Numbered from the stretch's first letter, positions 45,731 to 54,741 are shown. The stretch: DNA of 64,000 bases from an uncultured Bacteroidota bacterium (GCA_902515405.1 CABXUS010000002.1:33886-97885); one strand, 5' to 3'. Notes: generated by a model from the sequence alone, not told the origin. Translations and numbers: made by a program.

Positions 45731-47767
45731 ATGAAAATTGTCCTAAAAATAATATTAATACTTATCTTTTTTTCTTCATGTCAAAAAAACAAAATTGGAG
45801 AAAATTTTATTTTATTACCATCTGTAAAAAAAGCAGAATACAATGGAAAATTATCATTATTTAACAGTAAATCAGATTTTGTTTTTTATTCTGAATCAAA
45901 TGAACTTCCAGTTTTATTAAGTCAAACATTCAATCTGAAAAAAGGCACAACAAGTAAACATAACTTATCATTTAGAATTGACAATGAATTAGACATACCT
46001 GATGAGGGTTATCATTTAAATATTTCAAAAGAAAATATTGAAATTATAGCAAAGGATAAAGCTGGATTGTTTTATTGTTTTAATTCATTAAACCAGTTAA
46101 TTACTGATTCAAATAATCAAAACATCAATTTACCAATTATTTCAATTAAGGACTTTCCTTCTTTAAAGTATAGATCAATTCATATAGATGTTAAGCACCA
46201 TACTGAAAAAAAAGAATATTATTTAAAACTTATTGACGAATTAGCTTCTTTAAAAATCAATGGCATAATCATAGAATTTGAAGATAAACTTGGATACGAA
46301 AAAAGACCAATTATTGCTGCTCCGGATAGTTATTCGATTTCTTGGTGGAAGAGCTTAAGTTACTATGCTAATGAAAGGAATATTAAGATAAGTCCCCTAA
46401 TCCAAGGTTTGGGGCATGCCTCTTTTATTCTTAAACATGACAAGTACAAAGCTTTAAGAGATGTATCAGATAATGATTGGGCTTTCAATCCCCTTAATAC
46501 AGAAACATATGATGTTCAATTTGATCTTTACAAAGATGCAATTGAAGCTACCCCTTATGGTCAATTTTTACATGTAGGAGGTGATGAAGTAAGAGTTATT
46601 GATAGAGATGGAAAAAAGGGATTCGAGCTTAATCTACTGTGGTTAAATAAAGTTTCAGATTTCGCTAAAAAAAATAATAGAATACCAATATTTTGGGATG
46701 ATATGTATCTAAAACATGGTGGTGTTTGGAATATTACAAGGAATACAAGTCTTTCAAAGAATGATGTAAATAATATTTGGAAAAAAAATAAAAAACAACT
46801 TACTGAGTATATTGATGATTTTCCAAAAAACTGCATATATATGAGATGGAATTATTTTTACCCATTGGCTGAAGGAAATCTAAAAACAATAGACTGGTAT
46901 AAAGAAAATAACATGAAAGTAATGGGGGCTACTGCTGGACAAACAAGATGGATATTAATGCCTCAAGATTATAGTAATATTGAATCGATTAAATCATTTT
47001 CATTGACATCTGTTAAAAAAAATTTAGATGGTTTATTATTAACTCTATGGGATGATGATTCTCCGCATTTTGAGTTGTACAAAAGAGGTATTTATTCCTT
47101 TGCTGAATATACCTGGGGAGGAAAAGATTTGAATCCTAATGATTTTAAATCAAATTTTAGACATCGATATTTTTCTCCAGATTTTAGTGATATTGAGTAT
47201 AGTTTTATTGATGAATTAGATATGCCAGTTAGAGATTGGGCTAATTTATTTGTTGTTGAAAAAAAGCATAGAAATCAAATTACTAAAACTAGTTTGCCAT
47301 TAGAAACTCATATTGTAGAGCTTCCAGAAATAAACAATTCAGGAAAATGGAATCAAAAATTTGATAAAAAAATATCTATTGCCAAAAACCACATTAAAGA
47401 TCTAAAAATAATAATTGAAAAAATAAAACTGCAACAAACGAAAACAATAAGAGGAAGTTATGCATTAGAAGTTTATGAGCAAGTTGCAAAAGTGGCTTTA
47501 TTTAGCTATGAAACTTTTATTGCTATTTCAAATTTTGACAACGGAAAAAATGATCTAAGTAGTTTGTTAAATAAAGGAAATGAATTTGTTTCAATCAGAA
47601 ATAATTTTGAAGAAGTATACTCAAAAAGTAGAAACATTATCAAGCCAGACAACTATATTCTTGATCAAGATCATCACAATCACACAGCTAATCAAACATT
47701 AAATATGGATTGGCAATTTATAGCTGAAATTAAACTTTTTGAAAAAATTAACTTAACTTATAAGTGA
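45731..47767 (+). CDS. GH20-family glycoside hydrolase lipoprotein
   Basis: 678 residues. A lipoprotein signal ends FFSSCQKN (Cys17). Residues about 85-140 look like the GH20b alpha/beta domain, and 145-480 form the GH20 barrel with HVGGDEV and the catalytic Asp285-Glu286 pair that acts with the substrate acetamido group in hexosaminidases. YRSIHIDVKHHTEKKEYYL starts the barrel; a C-terminal helical region of about 150 residues follows. Exo-release of beta-linked N-acetylhexosamine is the family reaction, though the context (3-keto-disaccharide hydrolase and oxidoreductases) leaves the substrate open. The next gene begins one base after its stop. Confidence 0.85.
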   Translation: MKIVLKIILILIFFSSCQKNKIGENFILLPSVKKAEYNGKLSLFNSKSDFVFYSESNELPVLLSQTFNLKKGTTSKHNLSFRIDNELDIPDEGYHLNISKENIEIIAKDKAGLFYCFNSLNQLITDSNNQNINLPIISIKDFPSLKYRSIHIDVKHHTEKKEYYLKLIDELASLKINGIIIEFEDKLGYEKRPIIAAPDSYSISWWKSLSYYANERNIKISPLIQGLGHASFILKHDKYKALRDVSDNDWAFNPLNTETYDVQFDLYKDAIEATPYGQFLHVGGDEVRVIDRDGKKGFELNLLWLNKVSDFAKKNNRIPIFWDDMYLKHGGVWNITRNTSLSKNDVNNIWKKNKKQLTEYIDDFPKNCIYMRWNYFYPLAEGNLKTIDWYKENNMKVMGATAGQTRWILMPQDYSNIESIKSFSLTSVKKNLDGLLLTLWDDDSPHFELYKRGIYSFAEYTWGGKDLNPNDFKSNFRHRYFSPDFSDIEYSFIDELDMPVRDWANLFVVEKKHRNQITKTSLPLETHIVELPEINNSGKWNQKFDKKISIAKNHIKDLKIIIEKIKLQQTKTIRGSYALEVYEQVAKVALFSYETFIAISNFDNGKNDLSSLLNKGNEFVSIRNNFEEVYSKSRNIIKPDNYILDQDHHNHTANQTLNMDWQFIAEIKLFEKINLTYK

Positions 47768-47768
47768 A

Positions 47769-48569
47769 ATGAAAAATATTTATAATTGGCACAAAAATTT
47801 TACCGAAAAAAAGAGATTGTATTGGGATTTATCTCACTACCAAGCTTATTGGATATCTTGGTTTAAAGGAATAGTAATGGGTTTAATAATTGCTTTTCTT
47901 GTTTCTTGTAATTCCTTAAACAATAATGCTGAATGGATATACTTATTTGATGGAGAAAGCACAAATGGCTGGAGAGCATATAATGGAGAAGAAATTCCAA
48001 GTAAATGGGCAGCTGTAGATGGGAATTTAACTTTTGACACTCAGTTGAAGAAAGAAGAAAATTGGGAAGGTGGTGGAGATATCATATATTACCTTGAAGA
48101 ATTTGATAATTTTGAATTATACCTAGAATGGAAATTACCAGTTGGTGGTAACAGTGGAGTTTTTTATCATGTAAAAGAAGGTTATTCAGCTCCATATGCT
48201 GTTTCTCCTGAATATCAATTAATTGATGATTTTGGATGGGGAAAATTAAACAACTCTGAACTTGAGGATTGGCAAAAAGCTGGAGCAGACTATGCAATGT
48301 ATTCTGCAGATGAAAAAATCAAAAAATTAAAACCTGCAGGTGAATGGAATACTTCAAAAATAAAATACACTGAAGAAAAAGTAGAACACTGGATGAATGG
48401 TGAACTTATAGTTTCTTTTACTCCCTACTCTAAAGATTGGTTTGAAAGAAGAAACTCTGGAAAATGGGATCAGTATCCTGATTACGGAAAATTCAAAAAA
48501 GGCTACATAGCACTACAAGACCATGATAGTCCCATATGGTTCAGAGAAATAAAAATCAAAAAATTATAA
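47769..48569 (+). CDS. 3-keto-disaccharide hydrolase (DUF1080) lipoprotein
   Basis: 266 residues. From about residue 54 the concanavalin-like DUF1080 domain is clear: WIYLFDGESTNGWRAYNG, GGNSGVFYHVKEG, YEYQL-type YQLIDDFGW and the closing GYIALQDHDSPIWFREIKIK. Members act on 3-keto-glycosides made by Gfo/Idh/MocA enzymes, and two such genes follow directly. The lipobox LVSC (Cys47) sits after a 36-residue, Trp/Tyr-rich N-terminal extension. An internal ATG at 47877 would give a normal lipoprotein signal, but the ATG at 47769 lies one base after the upstream stop and is well placed for coupling. Confidence 0.88.
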   Translation: MKNIYNWHKNFTEKKRLYWDLSHYQAYWISWFKGIVMGLIIAFLVSCNSLNNNAEWIYLFDGESTNGWRAYNGEEIPSKWAAVDGNLTFDTQLKKEENWEGGGDIIYYLEEFDNFELYLEWKLPVGGNSGVFYHVKEGYSAPYAVSPEYQLIDDFGWGKLNNSELEDWQKAGADYAMYSADEKIKKLKPAGEWNTSKIKYTEEKVEHWMNGELIVSFTPYSKDWFERRNSGKWDQYPDYGKFKKGYIALQDHDSPIWFREIKIKKL

Positions 48570-48570
48570 A

Positions 48571-49914
48571 ATGATAAATAGAAGAAAGTTTTTAAAAAAT
48601 TCATCCATTTTTGGAATTGCTCCTTTTTTACCTAATTATAATATTTTTAAGTCTATGAATAAAAAAATAAGAACAGCTCATATTGGAGTTGGAGGAATGG
48701 GAAAAGCAGATTTAAATGATATAGCTTCTCATAAAAAAGCTCAAATAGTTGCCTTATGTGATGTCGACAACAAAGCTCTTGTTGAAGCTGGAAAATTATT
48801 TCCAGAGGCAAAACTTTTTAAAGACTATAGGGTTATGCTGAAAAATATTCATGATGAAATTGATGCAGTTATTGTTTCAACACCAGATCACACTCATGCA
48901 CCAGCATCTATTATGGCAATGGAGCTAAATAAACACGTTTATTGTCAAAAACCTCTAACTCACCATGTTTCAGAAGCTAGAGCGATGAAAAAGCTAGCTG
49001 AAGAAAAAAATCTAGTTACACAAATGGGTATCCAAGTTCATTCTTTTTATGATTATAAACTTGCAACATTGTTAATTAAATCTGGTATAATTGGAAAAGT
49101 TGACAAAGTTAGAGCATGGTGTCCAAAGAATTGGGGTTATGATGGTCCAGAACCCTCAGGAAATGACCCAATTCCAAATTATCTAGACTGGAATTTATGG
49201 TTAGGAACTTCAAAAGAAAGACCATTTAAAGATAAAATTTATCATCCAGGGATGTGGAGAAAACTGGTTGATTTTGGATGTGGAACATTAGGCGACATGG
49301 GAGTTCATATTTTTGATACTCCATATAATGCTTTAGACCTAGACGTACCTTACACTATAAAGAATAAATGTAGAAAACCAAACAATTTTGGCTTTCCGGA
49401 AAAAAATTATGTTGAGTATGTTTTTCCTGGAACTAAATATACCACAGATACATTAACATGGATATGGGAAGATGGAAAAGATTCTCCAAAAAAACATAAA
49501 GATTTAAAATTACCTAATGGTGATAAACTTCCATTACAAGGAGCTATGTTTATGGGAGAAAAAGGAAAATTACTTCTTCCACATTTTATGGAACTACCTA
49601 AATTGATTGTAGATAATGAATATAAAGATTTTGATGTTTCAAAATTTGTTGATAACGGAGAATTAAGTGAAATACCTGTCAGAGATTATGGTAAAGAGTC
49701 GCACCTACATTATCATCAATTTATTGATACATGTCTTGGGGAAGATGAGTGTACTGCTCCATTTTCATATTCATCAAGATTAACTGAAACTATTCTTTTA
49801 GGAGTAATAGCTGGAAGATTTCCAGGGAAAACATTGCACTGGGATAGCTTAAAAGCAAAATTTAAGGAAGAAGAGGCTAATAAATATTTAGATTCTACTT
49901 ATAGAAAATTTTAA
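48571..49914 (+). CDS. Gfo/Idh/MocA oxidoreductase with Tat-type signal (first of pair)
   Basis: 447 residues. The N-terminus NRRKFLKNSSIFGIAPF is a twin-arginine signal. The Rossmann domain follows (TAHIGVGGMG, residues 36-45; CDVDNKA), then STPDHTHAPASIMAMEL and CQKPLTHHV, where the usual EKP is QKP but the catalytic Lys is kept. GDMGVHIFDTP supplies the second conserved His. Folded export through Tat suggests it leaves the cytoplasm with a bound nicotinamide cofactor. Together with the next gene and the DUF1080 protein it probably forms or removes 3-keto groups on glycosides. Confidence 0.9.
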   Translation: MINRRKFLKNSSIFGIAPFLPNYNIFKSMNKKIRTAHIGVGGMGKADLNDIASHKKAQIVALCDVDNKALVEAGKLFPEAKLFKDYRVMLKNIHDEIDAVIVSTPDHTHAPASIMAMELNKHVYCQKPLTHHVSEARAMKKLAEEKNLVTQMGIQVHSFYDYKLATLLIKSGIIGKVDKVRAWCPKNWGYDGPEPSGNDPIPNYLDWNLWLGTSKERPFKDKIYHPGMWRKLVDFGCGTLGDMGVHIFDTPYNALDLDVPYTIKNKCRKPNNFGFPEKNYVEYVFPGTKYTTDTLTWIWEDGKDSPKKHKDLKLPNGDKLPLQGAMFMGEKGKLLLPHFMELPKLIVDNEYKDFDVSKFVDNGELSEIPVRDYGKESHLHYHQFIDTCLGEDECTAPFSYSSRLTETILLGVIAGRFPGKTLHWDSLKAKFKEEEANKYLDSTYRKF

Positions 49915-49917
49915 TTT

Positions 49918-51294
49918 ATGAATAATTTTAGGAGAAGAGATTTTTTAAAATCATCAACACTTTTTGCAGGAGCAACCTTATTTAGCCCCTATTTACTTAG
50001 CTGTCAAAACCCAAACAATAAATTAAATATTGCCGTTATTGGTGTTGGAGGAAGAGGAGGCGCTAATTATAGTCCTATTTTAAAATCTGAAAACATAGTT
50101 GCCATGTGCGATGTTGATGACATTAGGGCAAAAGATGGATATGAGAAAATTAAATCTCAATTTCCAAATGTCAAAAAATTTACTGATTTCAGAGTGATGT
50201 ATGATAAAATGCATAATGAGATTGATGCTGTTATAATAAGTACGCCTGACCACACTCACTTTGCTCCTGCCATAATTGCAATGGAATTGGGGAAACATGT
50301 GTATATGGAAAAACCATTGGCTCATAATGTATGGGAATGTAGGACTTTAAAAAAAGCCGCAAATTATTATAAAATTGTTTCTCAGATGGGCAACCAAGGC
50401 CATACAACTAATGGTGTTAGACAAATTAAAGAATGGTATGATGCAGGAATATTAGGTGAAGTTGAAGAAGTTCATGCTTGGATTGGGGAATTTAATTTTA
50501 GACCTGGACATTATTGGACACTGCCTGATAGCTTTCCCCCACCAAAAAATGAAATACCAAATCATTTAGATTGGGATTTATGGCTTGGTCCTGCTAAGAA
50601 AAGAGATTATAACCCAGTATATGTTCCTAAATCATGGAGAGGGTTTTTTGATTTTGGAAACGGTCAATTAGGAGATTGGTCATGTCACACACTAGATGGT
50701 CCATTTTGGACGCTAAATTTAGGTATGCCCACTGAAGTTGACTCTTATGTTGAGAACAGAATAAATAATCATCATTTTGTTTGTGAAAAATCAATTGTCA
50801 CATATAATTTTCCCAAGAAAGATGAAAGACCTTCGGTTAAAATGAAATGGTATGAAGGAGGATTTAAACCAGAAATTGACCCGTCATGGCCAATAAAGGA
50901 ACTTTGGGGTGGTGGAATGATAATGGTTGGATCAAAAAATTCCTTAATTACTGGGGGAAGACCAAATAATCCAAGGCTATTAATTTCTGATAATGAATGG
51001 GAAGAATTTCAAAATAATATTCCAGAACAGACAATTCCAAGACTCAAATGGGGAGATGAGACCCCTGTTCAAGAATGGATAGATGCAATTAAAAATAATT
51101 ACCTGCCTGAATCAAATTTTAATTATGGAGCTGACCTAACAGAAATGGCACTACTTGGAACCCTATCACAAAGATTTGGTGCTAAAATAATATATGATTC
51201 ACAAAACATGAAAATAACTAATCGTCCTGATATTGATGCATATATAAAAGAGCCAGCAAGAGAAGGATGGGAATACGGTAATTCAATTACTTAG
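49918..51294 (+). CDS. Gfo/Idh/MocA oxidoreductase with Tat/lipoprotein signal (second of pair)
   Basis: 458 residues, a diverged paralogue of the preceding gene (EIDAVIISTPDHTHFAPAII against EIDAVIVSTPDHTHAPASIM). FRRRDFLKSSTLFAGATLF is a twin-arginine signal and LLSCQNP adds a lipobox, so the mature protein may be a Tat-exported lipoprotein. MEKPLAHNV carries the catalytic Lys and GDWSCHTLDGP the second conserved His. It ends the four-gene plus-strand arm; a hairpin follows 20 bases after its stop, and its 3' end overlaps the convergent DUF3089 gene by 12 bases. Confidence 0.9.
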   Translation: MNNFRRRDFLKSSTLFAGATLFSPYLLSCQNPNNKLNIAVIGVGGRGGANYSPILKSENIVAMCDVDDIRAKDGYEKIKSQFPNVKKFTDFRVMYDKMHNEIDAVIISTPDHTHFAPAIIAMELGKHVYMEKPLAHNVWECRTLKKAANYYKIVSQMGNQGHTTNGVRQIKEWYDAGILGEVEEVHAWIGEFNFRPGHYWTLPDSFPPPKNEIPNHLDWDLWLGPAKKRDYNPVYVPKSWRGFFDFGNGQLGDWSCHTLDGPFWTLNLGMPTEVDSYVENRINNHHFVCEKSIVTYNFPKKDERPSVKMKWYEGGFKPEIDPSWPIKELWGGGMIMVGSKNSLITGGRPNNPRLLISDNEWEEFQNNIPEQTIPRLKWGDETPVQEWIDAIKNNYLPESNFNYGADLTEMALLGTLSQRFGAKIIYDSQNMKITNRPDIDAYIKEPAREGWEYGNSIT

Positions 51295-52350
51295 ATTTTT
51301 AAAATAAGCTTGGACTCTATTTATAGAGTTTTGTCTTATATCTTCCCAAAATAAATTAATATCTCCCTTATGGTAATCTTTTAAAGTTGATATTAAAATT
51401 GTATTAATTAAACCAACTTTTGGAGTTTTTAAAAAAACACCTTTGTCAATATTATCAATTTTTAATGCTTTAGAAAAAACCTTGCCGTTTAGAAATAATA
51501 GGCCTTTGTGATTGGAAAAATTAGATGTTTTTTTTGAATCCCAAGTTATTGGGTTAGAGCACAAAGCATCAGAAAGCCATTGCTTTTCAATTGTATAATT
51601 ATATTTATCTTCTCTCTTAAATATTTTAAAAGTATTCCATGTGACAAAACCACCTGTTTCATTTGGATTTTCCATAAACTGCAAATCAAAAAAATCATTA
51701 TCTGTTATTTTAGTACCAGGCAAATAGGCAGCTATTAGCTTGTTTTTTAATTCTTTACCGTCAAAAAAATCTTGTAGTAATCTTTTAGCATGTCCAGAAC
51801 CTTGACTATGACCTGCAATTATAATTGGCTTACCATGATTGTAATTTTTAAGAAATGTTTCAAATGATCTTTTTATATCTTCATATGCTAGATTATATGC
51901 CTTTTCTCCCCCATTTTCCCATCTAAACTCATCAAATACTCTAAAATGGGCTTGTCTGTAATTTGGAGAATAAAGATTGCCTGAATCTAACCATGCAGTT
52001 GATTGATATTTAATAGAAGATTGCAATAAAACATTAGAGAAATCATTATCATATATATCTGAATTCCAATTAATATTTTTTCTATCAGTAAATAATGTTG
52101 GAACAATAAAAAAAACATCTACCATCATCAGGCCATTATTTTTATTTAAAAAAGTTAAATCAGATTTTTTTTCAGGATGAACTAGCCAATCATCTAAATT
52201 TAAATATGTTGGTTGCTTAGGTTTAGGATGTTTGTTAAAATCTGTTGTCTTATATTTAATCTCACCATTATTATCTTTTAATAAACCACATGATGATGAA
52301 CTAATAATTATAAGAAAAATGAACAATAATTTACTACTTTTAAAAAACAT
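51283..52350 (-). CDS. DUF3089-family alpha/beta hydrolase lipoprotein
   Basis: 355 residues from the ATG at 52350; an upstream TTG would overlap the divergent gene and break the signal peptide. The lipoprotein signal ends SSSSCGLL. DUF3089 features include VDVFFIVPTLF near the N-terminus, TAWLDSGNLYSPNYRQAHF and the nucleophile elbow IIAGHSQGSGHAKRLL with Ser as likely nucleophile. Esterase or lipase activity is plausible but the substrate is unknown. Divergent from the next gene, with 21 bases between starts. Confidence 0.85.
   Translation of the reverse strand: MFFKSSKLLFIFLIIISSSSCGLLKDNNGEIKYKTTDFNKHPKPKQPTYLNLDDWLVHPEKKSDLTFLNKNNGLMMVDVFFIVPTLFTDRKNINWNSDIYDNDFSNVLLQSSIKYQSTAWLDSGNLYSPNYRQAHFRVFDEFRWENGGEKAYNLAYEDIKRSFETFLKNYNHGKPIIIAGHSQGSGHAKRLLQDFFDGKELKNKLIAAYLPGTKITDNDFFDLQFMENPNETGGFVTWNTFKIFKREDKYNYTIEKQWLSDALCSNPITWDSKKTSNFSNHKGLLFLNGKVFSKALKIDNIDKGVFLKTPKVGLINTILISTLKDYHKGDINLFWEDIRQNSINRVQAYFKNLSN
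51314..51332 (+). terminator. Terminator-like hairpin of the keto-glycoside arm
   Basis: ACTCTA (51314-51319) and TAGAGT (51324-51329) pair perfectly around TTTA, followed by four Ts. It lies 20 bases after the second oxidoreductase stop, inside the 3' end of the convergent gene. Confidence 0.5.
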
Positions 52351-52371
52351 TAAATCTAATTTATAATAAAT

Positions 52372-53100
52372 ATGAGAATTCAATTAAAAAAAATTTTTCT
52401 AATAACACAAATTTTTATTTTTCTAGCTTGTAATTCAAAAATAGATCAAAAGATCACAATTTCGAAAATAGAAGGATCTCCATCATTTGAAAGTTCTAAA
52501 CTCTCATTAACTGAACAAGTTAAAGTTGATGATGAATATCAATTTTCTTTTGACGTTTTTGAGTATGAACTAGGTATTAAAACTGAAACAGAATATGATT
52601 ATCACCTTGCTAATTCAGACAAAGGTCAACATATCCATTTTATTATAAATAATGAACCTTATTCTGCCTACTACTCTGAGAATTTTTTAAAAAAAATGGA
52701 TGACGAAAACAATGTAATTCTAGCATTTTTGTCTAGATCACATCATGAATCAGTCAAGAATCAAAATGCATATATTTTAACTCAAATTAGTGATGAGCCT
52801 ATTGATTTAAATAATGAATTTCTTTTTTACAGTAGACCAAAAGGCACTTACAAAGGGAAGGATACTGAAAAAGTTCTTCTAGATTTCTATTTAGTAAATA
52901 CAGATATATCTACTAATGGAAACAAGGTTAGAGCTACAATTGGCGATACTGTTTTCTTTATAGATGAATGGGCTCCATATTATATTGAAGGTTTAGAGGA
53001 AGGAGATACTCAAATTAAATTAGAGCTTATAGATTCGAACGGAAATTTAATCGATGTACCATTCAATCCATCAATAAAAACTGTAACCATTGAGAAATAA
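52372..53100 (+). CDS. Conserved lipoprotein of unknown function (DUF4399-like)
   Basis: 242 residues. The lipoprotein signal ends IFLACNS (Cys20). The body is beta-rich and contains GQHIHFIINNEPY (about 84-96), a conserved segment in a Bacteroidota family sometimes labelled phosphopeptide-binding protein; I see no FHA or phosphate-binding motif that would justify that name. A second region, VRATIGDTVFFIDEWAPYYIEGL, looks like another beta repeat. Periplasmic or outer-membrane anchored. Function unknown. Confidence 0.75.
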   Translation: MRIQLKKIFLITQIFIFLACNSKIDQKITISKIEGSPSFESSKLSLTEQVKVDDEYQFSFDVFEYELGIKTETEYDYHLANSDKGQHIHFIINNEPYSAYYSENFLKKMDDENNVILAFLSRSHHESVKNQNAYILTQISDEPIDLNNEFLFYSRPKGTYKGKDTEKVLLDFYLVNTDISTNGNKVRATIGDTVFFIDEWAPYYIEGLEEGDTQIKLELIDSNGNLIDVPFNPSIKTVTIEK

Positions 53101-53907
53101 TTAATTCTTAGACCACTTTCTTAGTTTATTCATCTTTTCATACTCCACTAAAACTTCTTTTGATATAACCTTTAAAAATGAAGGATGTTGTTCAATAGCA
53201 AATTCAATTTTTTCAACTATGGATTCAACAGAATCATTTTCATAATCAATTTTTAAAGGCTCTTTAATTTCCATAGATTGTAATATACCTTTTTTCTTGA
53301 TTCTTATTCCTCTTTTATCAAATGAACGTCTGAAGCCATCAATTACAATAGGAATAACTACTGGCTTAAATTCTTTTATTATATGTGCTGTACCTTTCCT
53401 AATTGGTTTAAATGGTGTAGTAGTACCTTGGGGGAAAGTTATAACCCATCCGTCATTTAGTGCTATTCCTATATTTGAAATATCACTCATTTTTACTTTT
53501 CTATTAACATCTTTCCCTTTATCCCTCCATGTCCTTTCAATTGAAACTGAACCTGCGTATGAAAAGATTCTTGGAAGTGGTCCAGATTTCATTGTTTCCC
53601 TAGCTGCAACAAAGTATATGTTAAGTTTTGGCTTCCATAAATAACCAACATTTTTTATTGAGTCTACTCTTCCGCTTAACCCAGCGTTAAAAACATGGAA
53701 CATAGCTACCACATCAGCAAAATATGTTTGGTGATTTGAAACAAACAAAACATTTTTTTCTGGTAATTTTCTTAAGATTTCTGATCCTTCAATTTTAAGC
53801 CTATTGAAACCCTTAAATCTTTGATGAGTTAGTATACCTAAAATTCTTATTAACCAAGTTTTAATAAAAAGTATATGACCAAACGGGTTTCTTTTGAAAA
53901 ATGGCAC
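53101..53907 (-). CDS. 1-acylglycerol-3-phosphate acyltransferase-like (PlsC family)
   Basis: 268 residues from a GTG at 53907. The acyltransferase block I is VSNHQTYFADV, with His59 and Asp65, that is Hx5D instead of the usual Hx4D; block III reads FPQGTT (158-163), with Gln where the consensus FPEGTR has Glu. Block IV is VIPIVIDGF. The overall fold match is good, so it is probably an active lysophosphatidate or related acyltransferase in membrane lipid synthesis with lineage-specific motif changes. A -7 element on the minus strand lies just upstream. Confidence 0.82.
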   Translation of the reverse strand: MPFFKRNPFGHILFIKTWLIRILGILTHQRFKGFNRLKIEGSEILRKLPEKNVLFVSNHQTYFADVVAMFHVFNAGLSGRVDSIKNVGYLWKPKLNIYFVAARETMKSGPLPRIFSYAGSVSIERTWRDKGKDVNRKVKMSDISNIGIALNDGWVITFPQGTTTPFKPIRKGTAHIIKEFKPVVIPIVIDGFRRSFDKRGIRIKKKGILQSMEIKEPLKIDYENDSVESIVEKIEFAIEQHPSFLKVISKEVLVEYEKMNKLRKWSKN

Positions 53908-53911
53908 CTTA

Positions 53912-53931
53912 TAAATTTGTCGACAAATATA
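53912..53931. promoter_or_regulatory. Back-to-back -7 elements around a 14-base palindrome
   Basis: TAAATTTG on the plus strand (53912-53919) and TATATTTG on the minus strand (53924-53931) both match TAnnTTTG and share the perfect palindrome ATTTGTCGACAAAT (53915-53928). The minus box would serve the acyltransferase gene, the plus box the cyclophilin gene with a leader of about 115 bases. No -33 boxes are clear. Confidence 0.5.
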
Positions 53932-54042
53932 TAAACAATAAATTAGGACTTAATTATGGATATAAATTCATTTAAAATCATAAGCTAAATGAACGTATAA
54001 TTTAATGATATGACAAAAAAATTTTTTTAATTTTAACAATCT

Positions 54043-54741
54043 GTGTTTAAAATCTTCAAACTTCACCCAATTAATTTATTGATATGGATTGTTATTATTT
54101 TAATTTCATGTCAAGATACACCAAAAACAAAAAATAACAATAAAAATAAAGCTATTGAAAATAAACAGAAAGTTAAATCAGTTGCCGATCAGTTTGTTTT
54201 GAGTGATGAAAATGCAATTCCATTTTTTTTCGAATACAACAAAAAAAATAAAGAAAATAAAGTGCGAATTGAGACTAGGTTTGGAAATATAGATCTATTA
54301 TTATTTAACGAAACTCCATATCATAGATCCAATTTTATTTATTTAACCAAAAAAAAATATTTTGATGGAACCTCTTTTCATCGTGTGGTTAGAGATTTTA
54401 TTATTCAAGGCGGAAATTCAGATTCATATGAAATATCTAAAAGAAGAAAAAAAATTGGTAGATATTTATTACCTCCTGATACAAAGAAAGGATTTAAACA
54501 TCATAGAGGGGTAATATCTATTCCTAGCAGTGATATTGACAATCCATATAAACTTGCATCTCCTTATGAGTTTTTTATAGTTGTTGATATAAATGGTGCT
54601 TATCATTTAGATGAGAACTATACACCTTTTGGCAAAGTAATTAATGGAATGGAGGTAGTTGATTTAATTTCAAATATAGAAACAGACAGAAGAGAATGGC
54701 CAATAGATAATGTAAAGATTAAAGTTAAAATTCTTAACTAA
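54043..54741 (+). CDS. Cyclophilin-type peptidyl-prolyl isomerase lipoprotein
   Basis: 232 residues from a GTG at 54043. The lipoprotein signal ends ILISCQD (Cys23). After an Asn/Lys-rich linker the cyclophilin domain (about 75-232) shows GTSFHRVVRDFIIQGGNS with the catalytic Arg, and YTPFGKVINGMEVVD near the end. ETRFGNIDLLLFNETPYHRSNFI (first part) is the usual domain start. It would assist folding of periplasmic or outer-membrane proteins. Its stop overlaps the convergent 60-residue gene by four bases. Confidence 0.9.
   Translation: MFKIFKLHPINLLIWIVIILISCQDTPKTKNNNKNKAIENKQKVKSVADQFVLSDENAIPFFFEYNKKNKENKVRIETRFGNIDLLLFNETPYHRSNFIYLTKKKYFDGTSFHRVVRDFIIQGGNSDSYEISKRRKKIGRYLLPPDTKKGFKHHRGVISIPSSDIDNPYKLASPYEFFIVVDINGAYHLDENYTPFGKVINGMEVVDLISNIETDRREWPIDNVKIKVKILN

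Noticed and set aside
53492-53700. Possible defence or toxin genes around the acyltransferase region
   Set aside because: All frames there resolve to the acyltransferase and its antisense shadows; no toxin, nuclease or antitoxin features seen.
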